Under the pieces are notes generated by a model that was not told where the DNA came from, ran no database searches, and saw only the letters and a program-made list of their open reading frames with translations. A DNA stretch of 64,000 nucleotides, taken from contig NZ_OZ245005.1 in assembly GCF_965223525.1 (NCBI RefSeq), positions 62,001 to 126,000 of the forward strand, in the 5' to 3' direction. The DNA comes from Leptofilum sp965223525. Its GTDB lineage: Bacteria > Chloroflexota > Anaerolineae > Promineifilales > Promineifilaceae. Positions 1-7,696 of this stretch are shown here, in pieces; the first letter of the stretch is position 1, and each line of letters opens with the position of its first letter. A program made the translations under genes and the position numbers.

Positions 1-870
1 TTTGGCTATCTGCTTGGGGGCAATGTTACCAACCTGCTGGATGGTACGCTGTTTGGTTTGCTGCGCGGCATCATCGTGGGGGCAGTTGTGGGGGGCATTA
101 CGCGGGCACAGCCAGATGAGGACGATCCGTGGCACACCAACATTTTTTTACTTTTGGGATCCTTATTGATTGGGGCGATTTTGGGAGCCAGCGTGGGGTT
201 GATTTCCGGCTTTGTATTGGGTTTGGTCCGCTGGCATGGTTGGGGCGTTTGGGTTGCGATGCCACTTGGGGCCATTGTAGGTGGCTATTTGGGCACGCAT
301 TTTCATCGTAAGGTGGGCATTTTTGCTGGTGCGGTAACAGGCGCATTGCTGACTTTGATTAGCAGCTTTGTTGGCGGAGCAGTCGCTGGTGTATCTCTAG
401 GGTTGGTAACTGGGATACTATCCCCCATGCTGCTGATGGGGCTTATTGGCGCAGGCGGGGGCCTTACAAGCCGGGGTGTAAAGGCGATGGTCGTGGAGGC
501 GATTGAGGCTCCCGCCGAGATGTTGCAGCAGGGTGCATTTCCTTTTTTGGCGCCAGCGATTATCGTCGGCATTATTGTGGGAACGGCCGCTGCTGGGGCG
601 GGTGGGCTAATTGCCTTGCCGCTTTGTTTGGCTGTGCTTGGCATTCTTCTAGCAGTGTTTAGTGAAGTAGACGGCCGTGCCACCAGCAATCTTAACGCCC
701 GCACCCTGGTAGAGATGGTGATCTTAGGCGCGGAGGATTTACCTATTATGGCCGTGCCTCGAAAATTAGTTGGCAATGGCAAAACGGCCGTATCTGGCGC
801 ACTGTTTGGTTTGGCTATTGGTGGGATTAGTGCTGCCATTGGGGCTTGGCTCATTCAGCAGCTTTTTTAG
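1..870 (+). CDS. Glycine-rich polytopic membrane protein, 5' end cut by window
   Basis: The reading frame is open from base 1 to the stop at 868-870, so the true start lies upstream and a TTG at 58 is only an internal codon. About 290 residues are visible. They form repeated hydrophobic segments dense in Gly-xxx-Gly and Ala-Gly pairs, resembling glycine-zipper membrane modules, with almost no charged catalytic candidates. I do not recognise a family. Near the C-terminus is one soluble stretch containing NARTLVEMV before a last hydrophobic helix. The next gene follows after 8 bp, so the two may be co-transcribed. A transport or channel-like role is only a guess from composition. Confidence 0.75.
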   Translation, partial: FGYLLGGNVTNLLDGTLFGLLRGIIVGAVVGGITRAQPDEDDPWHTNIFLLLGSLLIGAILGASVGLISGFVLGLVRWHGWGVWVAMPLGAIVGGYLGTHFHRKVGIFAGAVTGALLTLISSFVGGAVAGVSLGLVTGILSPMLLMGLIGAGGGLTSRGVKAMVVEAIEAPAEMLQQGAFPFLAPAIIVGIIVGTAAAGAGGLIALPLCLAVLGILLAVFSEVDGRATSNLNARTLVEMVILGAEDLPIMAVPRKLVGNGKTAVSGALFGLAIGGISAAIGAWLIQQLF

Positions 871-878
871 GAGACATG

Positions 879-1172
879 ATGGCACGAAAAAAATTAACCG
901 AGGAAGAAATTCAAAACGCACTGAAATTGTTGCCGGGCTGGCAGGTGCAGGACGGCAAATTGACCAAGCAGTACAAATTTGCCTCATTTGCCCAGGCGTT
1001 AGGCTGGATGGTTGCAGTAGGAATTGAAGCCGACAAAATTGATCATCATCCAGAGTGGGCAAACGTATACAATCGCGTTTCGGTTTCTTTGGTGACGCAT
1101 GATTTGGGCAATGTGATTAGCAGTTGGGACGTTGAGTTGGCAAAAAAGATGGACGAGTTAGCAGGCACTTGA
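879..1172 (+). CDS. phhB: 4a-hydroxytetrahydrobiopterin dehydratase (pterin-4a-carbinolamine dehydratase)
   Basis: A 97-residue protein of normal length for the PCD/DCoH family, which dehydrates 4a-hydroxytetrahydropterin to recycle the cofactor of aromatic amino acid hydroxylases. The signature DHHPEW near the middle carries the catalytic histidines, followed by the typical NVYNRVSVSLVTHD segment. AGGAG at 869-873 sits 5 nt before the ATG at 879, which I prefer over the ATG at 876. It starts 8 bp after the membrane protein gene. No phenylalanine hydroxylase is visible in the window, so it may serve another pterin or simply be unlinked. The family call is secure. Confidence 0.93.
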   Translation: MARKKLTEEEIQNALKLLPGWQVQDGKLTKQYKFASFAQALGWMVAVGIEADKIDHHPEWANVYNRVSVSLVTHDLGNVISSWDVELAKKMDELAGT

Positions 1173-1202
1173 TAAGCTCAATTTGGAAAACAACTAGCCT
1201 CT

Positions 1203-1262
1203 CGCAGGTTTGTTCTCAAGTGCAGTTTATGGAGCGAACCTGCGGGAGGTTTATTTACAAGG
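1203..1262. repeat. Interspersed hairpin repeat, copy 1 (family A)
   Basis: An about 60-bp element with inverted ends (CGCAGGTTTG near the left, CGAACCTGCGGGAGG near the right) followed by TTTATTTACAAGG. A second copy lies at 10245-10307 with the same ends, the same TTATTTACAAGG tail and a diverged middle. Neither copy encodes a protein. This copy is downstream of phhB. Confidence 0.8.
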
Positions 1263-1271
1263 AAGAAAGAA

Positions 1272-1299
1272 AAAAAGCACCCGGAATTGGGTGCTTTTT
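1272..1299. terminator. Bidirectional intrinsic terminator
   Basis: An 11-bp perfect stem (AAAAAGCACCC with GGGTGCTTTTT) around a 6-nt loop, giving a T-run on either strand. It lies between phhB (plus) and the initiator tRNA (minus) and can stop both. Confidence 0.9.
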
Positions 1300-1305
1300 G
1301 GTCAG

Positions 1306-1377
1306 TAGCGGGGGCTGGATTCGAACCAACGACCTCCGGGTTATGAGCCCGACGAGCTGCCTCTGCTCTACCCCGCA
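1306..1377 (-). tRNA. Initiator tRNA-fMet (CAU)
   Basis: Read on the minus strand, the sequence folds into a cloverleaf with anticodon loop CTCATAA. Initiator features are present: three consecutive G-C pairs at the base of the anticodon stem (GGG/CCC), A11-U24 in the D stem, and no Watson-Crick pair at 1-72. Here 1-72 is U-U, instead of the usual C-A. D stem is GAGC/GCTC, T loop TTCGAAT, discriminator A. CCA is not encoded. The D loop is two bases shorter than in E. coli. A consensus promoter lies just upstream at 1392-1419 and a terminator just downstream. Confidence 0.93.
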
Positions 1378-1391
1378 TCAATGAGATGGGG

Positions 1392-1419
1392 ATTATAGCA
1401 ATCTAATAAACTTTGTCAA
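1392..1419 (-). promoter_or_regulatory. Sigma-70-type promoter of tRNA-fMet
   Basis: On the minus strand TTGACA (1419-1414) and TATAAT (1397-1392) are perfect consensus hexamers 16 bp apart. The tRNA 5' end is 15 bp downstream of the -10 box. Confidence 0.9.
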
Positions 1420-1459
1420 GAAAAGTAGACATAAAAGAAATGCGCTTTAGGAAAAAGAT

Positions 1460-2026
1460 TTAGGCACGCCTCCCACCTTTGAGACTGTCTTGAAGTGCTT
1501 CCAGCTTGTCCCACTCACCGGTTGCTGCTAACTGTGCTTGTTCTGGCCAGGTGTCTGGGAAGGCAACGCGAATGCCTGCGTCTTCCCGCACCACTTTCTC
1601 TAGGTGCTCAACAGTAGCAGCAGCCAAATCAGCAAAAGTGAGGATGCCTGCTTCGTGCAAAATGCCCTCAATTTTGGGGCCGATGCCTTCAATTTTCTTG
1701 AGATTGTCTGGTTCAACGGGTTCAATAATAGGAACGGCCGTACTCCTCACAACGTCTACTGGTTCTGGCTCTTCCACGGGGGTGGGGGCTTCGGCAACGG
1801 CCGTTTCTTCATGGTGTGCGTCCCCTGCGTGCGGTTCACTATGTAGCTGCGGCGAATGGTGTTCGTCTTCAGCAGGTGAACCTTGCGGGATGTTTTTGCG
1901 ATTGAGCCCCCAAATAAAGAGCAGCAACAAAATCACGCCAATCACAATTGGCACCCAAGCCGGAACGCCGACAGGCTCCGTGCCACCTTCTTGCAAAAAA
2001 ATAGCTGCCAAAAGCAAATTGCTCAT
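1460..2026 (-). CDS. Membrane-anchored helix-hairpin-helix protein
   Basis: 188 residues. One transmembrane helix (about residues 22-41, hydrophobic run ending in FIWGLNRK) is followed by an acidic, His- and Pro-rich linker. The C-terminal domain contains the helix-hairpin-helix motif LKKIEGIGPKIEGIL, as in the HhH_5 modules often attached to ribosomal or DNA-associated proteins. The fold suggests nucleic-acid or protein binding near the membrane; the actual role is unknown. The ATG at 2026 is preceded by GAGGG at a good distance, so I reject the TTG at 2050. The gene is monocistronic between a tRNA and a divergent carbonic-anhydrase-like gene. Confidence 0.8.
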   Translation of the reverse strand: MSNLLLAAIFLQEGGTEPVGVPAWVPIVIGVILLLLFIWGLNRKNIPQGSPAEDEHHSPQLHSEPHAGDAHHEETAVAEAPTPVEEPEPVDVVRSTAVPIIEPVEPDNLKKIEGIGPKIEGILHEAGILTFADLAAATVEHLEKVVREDAGIRVAFPDTWPEQAQLAATGEWDKLEALQDSLKGGRRA

Positions 2027-2125
2027 AAGTTTCCCTCTTCCCTCAGTCAAAGATAAAATGGATGCCGAATGTTACCTGAGGACACAAGCTGAAACAAGTG
2101 AATTTTCAACAAATTGGAGAAAAAG

Positions 2126-2647
2126 ATGATCATCGAGATTAAGGGTGTGCGCCCTCAAATTCACCCCACGGCCTACATTGCCCCCAACGCCATCATCATT
2201 GGGGATGTGGTGATTGAAGCCGAAGCAAGCGTCTGGTTTGGGGCGGTGATTCGGGGGGATAGCGGCCGTATTCGCATTGGCCCTCGTACCAGCGTACAAG
2301 ATAATGTGGTGATTCATGTGAACGGCCGTTCCAACACCATCATCGAGGCAGATGTAACCATTGGGCATGGTGCGGTGCTAGAAGGCTGCCATTTGCACGA
2401 GGGGGTGCTAGTGGGGATGAATGCTACTGTGTTGAGCGGTGCGGTGATTGCAACAGGCTCACTGATCGCTGCGGGTTCAGTGGTTGGTGAAAATCGGCAC
2501 ATCCCGCCAAACGTGCTGGTTGCTGGCGTACCTGCCACTGCCAAGCGCGAACTGGATGCGGCAACCCAACAGCGGCTGCGGGAGGCGCCAAAAGCATATG
2601 TGAAGTACGGCCGTTCCTACCAAACTGATGCCAAAATTATTGAGTAA
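2126..2647 (+). CDS. Gamma-carbonic-anhydrase family protein (left-handed beta-helix)
   Basis: 173 residues of hexapeptide repeats (I/V-G-x-x-x-x pattern) forming a left-handed beta-helix. The gamma-class elements are visible: the RGDSGRIRIG segment, VIH after DNV, and GHGAVLEGCHL, which supply the Arg-Asp pair and the three zinc histidines. Members hydrate CO2 or act in acyl transfer; without the full catalytic loop of Cam I cannot say whether it is active. GGAG at 2116-2119 sits 6 nt before the ATG at 2126. The 3' end overlaps the convergent hutH by 11 bp. Confidence 0.88.
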   Translation: MIIEIKGVRPQIHPTAYIAPNAIIIGDVVIEAEASVWFGAVIRGDSGRIRIGPRTSVQDNVVIHVNGRSNTIIEADVTIGHGAVLEGCHLHEGVLVGMNATVLSGAVIATGSLIAAGSVVGENRHIPPNVLVAGVPATAKRELDAATQQRLREAPKAYVKYGRSYQTDAKIIE

Positions 2648-4187
2648 CAGCCGCTTCCACGGCACGCTTAATGTCTCCCTCATGGACAAGCTGGCGCACG
2701 GCTTCGATGAGGGGTGCCATGTAACAATCTTCGGCGATGAAAGGGACGTGCTGGCGAATTAGCTCGTAAGCAATGTGAGTGCCTGCCCCCAACGCGCCTT
2801 CGCCGTAGCTGCGCCGGAAATCAACCCCCTGTGCGGCGGCCAGCAGCTCGATGGCCACCACCGTTTCTGTGTGCGTCATGATCATCTCGGCTTGGCGAAC
2901 GGCCGTTGCCCCCATACTCACATGATCTTCAACATTGGCACTGCTGGGAATCGTATCGGCGCTGGCCGGGTGTGCCAGCACCTTATTTTCGGAGGCCAAC
3001 GCCGCCGCCGAGTAGTGGGCAATCATGAAGCCACTTTCGAGGCCACCATTTTCCGTTAAAAACATGGGCAGCACGCCGCCGTTGCTGTTTGCATCTACCA
3101 GTTGGGCGATGCGCCGCTCGCTCATGTTCCCAATTTCTGTTAAGGCCAGCTTTAGATAATCCATCGCCAGAGCAATTGGTTCCCCATGAAAATTCCCTGC
3201 AGAGATGACTTCGATCTTGTTTTCATCCTGCTCGTCCACAAAGATAAGCGGATTGTCGTTAACTGAATTGAGTTCGATTTCTAGCACCCATTGGGCGTAG
3301 GCCACGGAGTCACGCACAGCGCCATGCACCTGGGGCACGCAGCGTAACGTGTACGGATCTTGCACGTTTTTGGAGCTTTTGGGGCGCAAAAGCTGGCTAC
3401 CAGCCAAGACCCGGCGCAAAAATGTGGCACACTCAATTTGCCGGGGATGCGGCCGTAGCTGGTGAACGCGCGCATCATAGGCGTGGTCTGTGCCGCGTAG
3501 GGCCTCTAGCGTCAGGGCTGCAGCAATATCGGCGGTGAGTGCCAGGTTAATTGCCCGACGAACTACAAGTGCCCCCAAACCAACCATAAAGGCCGTGCCG
3601 TTGAGCAGGGCCAATCCTTCTTTCGCTTCCAGCTCAATCGGTTCAAGGTTAGCCGCGGCCATTGCTTCGCCACCCGGCATTAACGCGTCGTTGAAAAACG
3701 CTTCCCCTTCGCCAATGAGCGGTAAAGCCAAATGTGCCAGCGGTGCCAGATCGCCGCTGGCACCCAGGGAGCCTTGAGCCGGCACGCGAGGGTGTACGCC
3801 GGCGTTGAGCATCTCTAGCAATCGCTGAATCACAATGGGGCGGACGCCTGAGTAGCCCTGGGCAAGCGTGTTGGCGCGCGCCAGCAGCATAGCGCGTACC
3901 TGTTCCTCTAACAGGGCAGGGCCAGTGCCAGCGGCGTGGGAGCGCACCAAGTTAAGCTGGAGTAATAAACTTTCATCGGCGCTGATGAATTTGTCTTTGA
4001 AACGGCCGAATCCCGTCGTAATGCCGTACGCAACCTGCCCCTCACGCACCAGCTTTTCTACTGCTTGGCGCGAGCGATTCACTTGGGGGAGAACGGCCGT
4101 ATCCAACTCCACCTCTCGCCCTCGCCGTGCCACGTCCACCACATCATCTATCTTTAAACCCTGTCCAGAAATTATTAGCGGTTCCAT
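2637..4187 (-). CDS. hutH: Histidine ammonia-lyase
   Basis: 516 residues, the usual length. It deaminates L-histidine to urocanate, the first step of histidine breakdown. The electrophilic MIO cofactor comes from the Ala-Ser-Gly at residues 143-145 in GSLGASGDLAP. The active-site Tyr (YGITTGFG) and the downstream LLRPKS and EPIALAMD segments of the family are present. It is divergent from hutU-hutI across a 242-bp region holding several hairpins, so the three pathway genes can share one control region. It ends inside the convergent carbonic-anhydrase-like gene. Confidence 0.97.
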   Translation of the reverse strand: MEPLIISGQGLKIDDVVDVARRGREVELDTAVLPQVNRSRQAVEKLVREGQVAYGITTGFGRFKDKFISADESLLLQLNLVRSHAAGTGPALLEEQVRAMLLARANTLAQGYSGVRPIVIQRLLEMLNAGVHPRVPAQGSLGASGDLAPLAHLALPLIGEGEAFFNDALMPGGEAMAAANLEPIELEAKEGLALLNGTAFMVGLGALVVRRAINLALTADIAAALTLEALRGTDHAYDARVHQLRPHPRQIECATFLRRVLAGSQLLRPKSSKNVQDPYTLRCVPQVHGAVRDSVAYAQWVLEIELNSVNDNPLIFVDEQDENKIEVISAGNFHGEPIALAMDYLKLALTEIGNMSERRIAQLVDANSNGGVLPMFLTENGGLESGFMIAHYSAAALASENKVLAHPASADTIPSSANVEDHVSMGATAVRQAEMIMTHTETVVAIELLAAAQGVDFRRSYGEGALGAGTHIAYELIRQHVPFIAEDCYMAPLIEAVRQLVHEGDIKRAVEAAVTQ

Positions 4188-4227
4188 AAATTAGCCTCAA
4201 CAAAAGAATCACGAATGAGCCGAATAA

Positions 4228-4249
4228 ACAAATAGTTCGTGCTATTTGT
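4228..4249. promoter_or_regulatory. Inverted repeat in the hutH-hutU divergent control region
   Basis: ACAAATAG and CTATTTGT are perfect 8-bp arms around 6 bp, about 40 bp upstream of hutH. Size and place suit a dimeric repressor or activator operator for the hut genes; this is inference, since no hut regulator gene is in the window. Confidence 0.45.
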
Positions 4250-4260
4250 GTTTGAATGAT

Positions 4261-4290
4261 CCTCCGGGAGGTTTCGCTACCTCCCGGAGG
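4261..4290. repeat. Perfect 12-bp stem hairpin repeat
   Basis: CCTCCGGGAGGT and ACCTCCCGGAGG enclose TTCGCT. It lies between hutH and hutU and resembles in style, not in sequence, the other intergenic hairpins here. Confidence 0.8.
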
Positions 4291-4358
4291 TTGAATGAAA
4301 CAAAGTGCTTTTCGCCAATCATACAGTCGGGAAAAATATAGACAACCACAAAAACGTT

Positions 4359-4380
4359 GGGCAACTTTGCAAAGTTGCCC
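4359..4380. repeat. 22-bp perfect palindrome upstream of hutU
   Basis: The arms GGGCAACTTTG and CAAAGTTGCCC meet without a loop. It lies in the hutU leader, 50 bp before the start codon. It is similar in design to the GTAGGGGCAGG hairpin at 6083-6111, so I read it as an interspersed repeat rather than a dedicated operator. Confidence 0.75.
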
Positions 4381-4429
4381 TACATTAGGTTCAGAACGGC
4401 ACTTCATAATTCATAATTGGAGGCAATTA

Positions 4430-6079
4430 ATGACACGAAAAATTCAGGCTCCACGCGGTACGACTCTCAACTGCAAAAACTGGCTCATCGAAGCCCCGTA
4501 CCGCATGTTGCAAAACAACCTTGATCCACTTGTTGCTGGCGATTCGGAAAACCTGATTGTGTATGGCGGACGGGGCAAAGCCGCCCGTAACTGGCAAGCC
4601 TTCGACGCTATCCTGGAATCTTTGCGCCAATTAGAGCCAGACGAAACGCTGCTGGTGCAAAGCGGCAAGCCCGTTGCCGTCTTCCGCACCCACACAGACG
4701 CGCCGCGTGTGCTTATTGCCAACTCCAACATCGTGCCCCATTGGGCCACCCAGGCCAACTTTGACAAGTGGGAAGCCGAGGGGCTAATGATGTACGGCCA
4801 GATGACGGCCGGAAGCTGGATTTACATTGGCACGCAGGGCATCTTGCAAGGCACGTTTGAAACATTTGCCGCCGCTGCCCGCAAGGCTGGCTGGCCATCG
4901 CTCAAGGGCAAATGGGTGCTTACCGCTGGCTTGGGCGAGATGGGCGGGGCGCAGCCGCTGGCCGTGACGATGAATGAGGGGGTTGGCCTCTTTGTGGAAG
5001 TGGATCAGTGGCGGGCCGAACGCCGCCTCAGCTTACGCCAAGTAGATGTGATTACTGATAATTTGGAAGAGGCGATGACCTGGGTGGAGGAGGCGATTCA
5101 AAGCGAAACGCCCAAATCAATCTGCCTGGTGGCTAACGCCGCCGAGGTGTTGCCAGAGCTGGTAACGCGCGGCGTGGTGCCAGATATGGTCACGGACCAA
5201 ACCTCGGCGCATGATCCTTTGTATGGCTACATTCCGGCGGGGATGGGTATGGAGGAAGCGGCCGTTCTCCGCCAAAATGATCCAACTGAATACCAAAAAC
5301 GGAGCATTGACTCCATGACCCGGCACGTGCAGGCCATGCTGGATTGGCAAAAGCAGGGTAGCATCGTCTTTGATTACGGTAACAATATTCGCCAGCAAGC
5401 ATATAATAACGGGCTAGAGAATGCGTTTGATTATCCAGGATTTGTGCCAGCGTACATACGGCCGCTCTTCTGCGAAGGAAAAGGGCCATTCCGCTGGGTG
5501 GCTCTCTCCGGCGATCCCAATGATATTTATGCCACTGACGAAGCGATTTTGGAGCTATTTCCCGAAGACGCACATTTGGCGCGCTGGATAAAAATGGCGC
5601 AGGAGCAGGTAGAGTTCCAGGGTTTGCCTGCTCGCATTTGCTGGCTGGGCTACGGCGAGCGTGCCAAAGCGGGACTGAAGTTTAACGAACTGGTCGCTAG
5701 CGGCAAGGTGAGTGCCCCCATTGTGATTGGCCGGGATCACCTTGATTCTGGCTCGGTGGCTAGCCCCAACCGAGAAACCGAGGGGATGAAGGATGGCTCT
5801 GACGCTATTGCCGACTGGCCGATTTTGAACGCGCTCATCAACGCCGTGAGTGGCGCCACCTGGGTAAGTTACCATCACGGCGGCGGCGTGGGGATTGGTT
5901 ACAGTCTGCACGCCGGGCAAGCGATTGTGGCCGACGGCACGCCAGAAGCGGCCGCTCGGCTGGAGCGTGTGCTGACGGTTGATCCAGGTATGGGTGTGGT
6001 GCGTCATGTGGATGCTGGTTACGAACGAGCGGTAGAGGTGGCCAAAGAGCGCGGCGTGAAAATCCCCATGCTAGATTGA
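4430..6079 (+). CDS. hutU: Urocanate hydratase
   Basis: 549 residues, matching the family. It uses tightly bound NAD+ to hydrate urocanate to imidazolonepropionate in the cytoplasm, step two of histidine degradation. Typical blocks include LIVYGGRGKAARNW near the N-terminus, the GLGEMGGAQPLA nucleotide-binding stretch, the ARICWLGYGER segment with the conserved Cys, and HHGGGVGIGYSLHAG near the end. GGAG seven bases before the ATG at 4430 fixes the start; the frame is open further upstream but through repeats. hutI follows after a 47-bp gap filled by a hairpin. The gene contains no exact ACGGCCGT, unusual for this window. Confidence 0.97.
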   Translation: MTRKIQAPRGTTLNCKNWLIEAPYRMLQNNLDPLVAGDSENLIVYGGRGKAARNWQAFDAILESLRQLEPDETLLVQSGKPVAVFRTHTDAPRVLIANSNIVPHWATQANFDKWEAEGLMMYGQMTAGSWIYIGTQGILQGTFETFAAAARKAGWPSLKGKWVLTAGLGEMGGAQPLAVTMNEGVGLFVEVDQWRAERRLSLRQVDVITDNLEEAMTWVEEAIQSETPKSICLVANAAEVLPELVTRGVVPDMVTDQTSAHDPLYGYIPAGMGMEEAAVLRQNDPTEYQKRSIDSMTRHVQAMLDWQKQGSIVFDYGNNIRQQAYNNGLENAFDYPGFVPAYIRPLFCEGKGPFRWVALSGDPNDIYATDEAILELFPEDAHLARWIKMAQEQVEFQGLPARICWLGYGERAKAGLKFNELVASGKVSAPIVIGRDHLDSGSVASPNRETEGMKDGSDAIADWPILNALINAVSGATWVSYHHGGGVGIGYSLHAGQAIVADGTPEAAARLERVLTVDPGMGVVRHVDAGYERAVEVAKERGVKIPMLD

Positions 6080-6082
6080 TGC

Positions 6083-6111
6083 GTAGGGGCAGGTCTCAGA
6101 CCTGCCCCTAC
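6083..6111. repeat. Hairpin repeat between hutU and hutI
   Basis: Perfect 14-bp arms GTAGGGGCAGGTCT and AGACCTGCCCCTAC around a single base. It forms a very stable hairpin in the hutUI message and may protect or attenuate it; it lacks a T-run, so it is not a normal terminator. Confidence 0.85.
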
Positions 6112-6126
6112 CATGCGGATATTACC

Positions 6127-7404
6127 ATGATAATTGAAGCAGATTTACTCATTCACAGTGCGGCGCAGGTAGTGACTTGTGCTAGCGATGTGCCGAAACG
6201 CGGCGTGGCGATGCAGGACGTGGGGGTGATTTTAGACGAGGCGGTGGTGGTGAAGGACGGCCGTATCCTCAACATCGGCCCCACCAAAAGCATCCGGCAG
6301 CAATATTCAGCGTCGCAAACAGTTGATGCTAGCGGCAAGGTGATTTGCCCCGGCTTTGTAGACCCGCACACGCATGTGGTCTACGCGGGCGATCGGCTAG
6401 GCGAGTTTGAGCAGCGCATCCGCGGCGCCACCTATTTGGAGATTATGGCGGCGGGCGGGGGCATTGTTAGCACCATGCGGGCTACGCGGAATGCCTCAGT
6501 AGACGAATTGGCGGAAGCGACGCTACCCCGACTGGCCCAAATGCTGCGTTTGGGTACCACCACCGCCGAAGTGAAAACGGGCTATGGTCTTGATTTGGAC
6601 AGCGAGCTAAAGATGCTGGAGGCGATTGCCGTGCTGGATTTGGCTCAACCAATTGATCTAGTCCCCACGTTTATGCCTGCCCATGCCATCCCGCCGGAAT
6701 TTAATGGCCGTTCCGATGCTTACGTAGATTGGGTAGTGAACGAGATGATTCCGGCTGCCGCTGCATGGTACAAGGGTAGTCACTTTCTAGTGGATGGGCG
6801 ACCTCTATTTTGTGATGTTTTCTGTGAGCAAAACGCTTTCAATTTAGCGCAATCCCGCCAGGTGCTAGAAGCTGGATTGGCACATGGACTGCCGCCCAAA
6901 ATTCATGCCGATGAGTTCACGTCGCTGGGTGGGGTGGGGCTGGCGGTTGAGTTGGGAGCCACTTCTGTAGACCATTTGGATGTGACATCGCCGGAGGATG
7001 GTGCGCGATTAGCTGATTCTGATGCGGTGGGGATTGTGCTGCCCGCCGTAAACTTTAATTTGGGTAGCCATGATTTTGCCGATGCGCGTGCGCTGATTGA
7101 TGCGGGTACGGCCGTTGCCCTTTCCACCGACATCAATCCGGGTTCTGCACCCTGCCCCTCGCAGCCGCTGGTGATGGCCATTGCCACCCGCTACCAGCGG
7201 CTGCTGCCTGCCGAAGCGATGAATGCCGTCACCATCAACGCTGCGTTCGGCGTGGGGCTGGGTGACAAAGTTGGTTCGCTGGCAGTGGGCAAGCAGGCAG
7301 ATTTGCTGCTGCTCAACTGTACTGATTATCGTCAGTTGGCCTACCAATTTGGTGGCAATTTGATAGACGCTGTGGTGAAGAACGGCCGTCTCCTTTCCCT
7401 TTAG
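6127..7404 (+). CDS. hutI: Imidazolonepropionase
   Basis: 425 residues. It opens the imidazolone ring to N-formimino-L-glutamate, step three of the pathway. The amidohydrolase fold is shown by the metal-binding DPHTHVVYAGDR, KIHADEF, DHLDVTSPEDG and STDINPGS motifs in order, with the C-terminal KQADLLLL strand of the composite domain. I place the start at ATG 6127 because the upstream ATG at 6076 would translate through the hairpin repeat. There is no clear ribosome-binding site, so translation may be coupled to hutU. No hutF or hutG is nearby, so the last step is encoded elsewhere. Confidence 0.96.
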   Translation: MIIEADLLIHSAAQVVTCASDVPKRGVAMQDVGVILDEAVVVKDGRILNIGPTKSIRQQYSASQTVDASGKVICPGFVDPHTHVVYAGDRLGEFEQRIRGATYLEIMAAGGGIVSTMRATRNASVDELAEATLPRLAQMLRLGTTTAEVKTGYGLDLDSELKMLEAIAVLDLAQPIDLVPTFMPAHAIPPEFNGRSDAYVDWVVNEMIPAAAAWYKGSHFLVDGRPLFCDVFCEQNAFNLAQSRQVLEAGLAHGLPPKIHADEFTSLGGVGLAVELGATSVDHLDVTSPEDGARLADSDAVGIVLPAVNFNLGSHDFADARALIDAGTAVALSTDINPGSAPCPSQPLVMAIATRYQRLLPAEAMNAVTINAAFGVGLGDKVGSLAVGKQADLLLLNCTDYRQLAYQFGGNLIDAVVKNGRLLSL

Positions 7405-7440
7405 ATTTTGGCAGCGAATTTTCACGAATTGTGAGCGTTC

Positions 7441-7506
7441 AGGTGACAGTCACTTTCTTCCAGAGGTGATGGCAAAATCCAAACTGTGTTTAAGTGACTG
7501 TCACCT
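7441..7506. repeat. Inverted pair of GTGACAGTCAC palindromes
   Basis: AGGTGACAGTCACTT at 7441-7455 recurs in perfect inverse orientation at 7492-7506, 36 bp apart. Each unit is itself palindromic (GTGAC-A-GTCAC). A third unit occurs at 23461-23474. The pair lies in the 292-bp gap between hutI and the biosynthetic operon; the rest of that gap holds only the leader hairpin at 7646-7677. Confidence 0.8.
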
Positions 7507-7645
7507 GTGTGATAAATGTCATACCAAAATCGTGACATATTTCACCATCCCTTGGACAGTCATCATTTTCGTAAGCTTGACAACCCTATGATCGTAACAA
7601 CGGTTTGACCGATACTTTTTCCTAAATTTAATTGGTCATCTTGCT

Positions 7646-7677
7646 TGGGGAGTTTGCCGTGCTTTTTTTGCTCCCCA
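7646..7677 (+). promoter_or_regulatory. Leader hairpin before the biosynthetic operon
   Basis: TGGGGAG and CTCCCCA pair 20 bp before the start codon at 7697, around an 18-nt loop holding seven T residues. It could act as an attenuator or occlude the start region; weak evidence. Confidence 0.35.
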
Positions 7678-7696
7678 GCACCATCGTGGGGTTGTC

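Noticed and set aside
303..854. Long open frame on the minus strand opposite the membrane protein gene
   Set aside because: Codon-phase shadow of a GC-rich gene; no ribosome-binding site and no recognisable domain.
4295..4429. Upstream extension of hutU by 45 codons
   Set aside because: It would translate a palindromic repeat, while GGAG stands at the right distance from ATG 4430.
7577..7605. TTGACA as the -35 of a promoter for the biosynthetic operon
   Set aside because: No -10 hexamer lies 15-19 bp downstream; I could not define the promoter.
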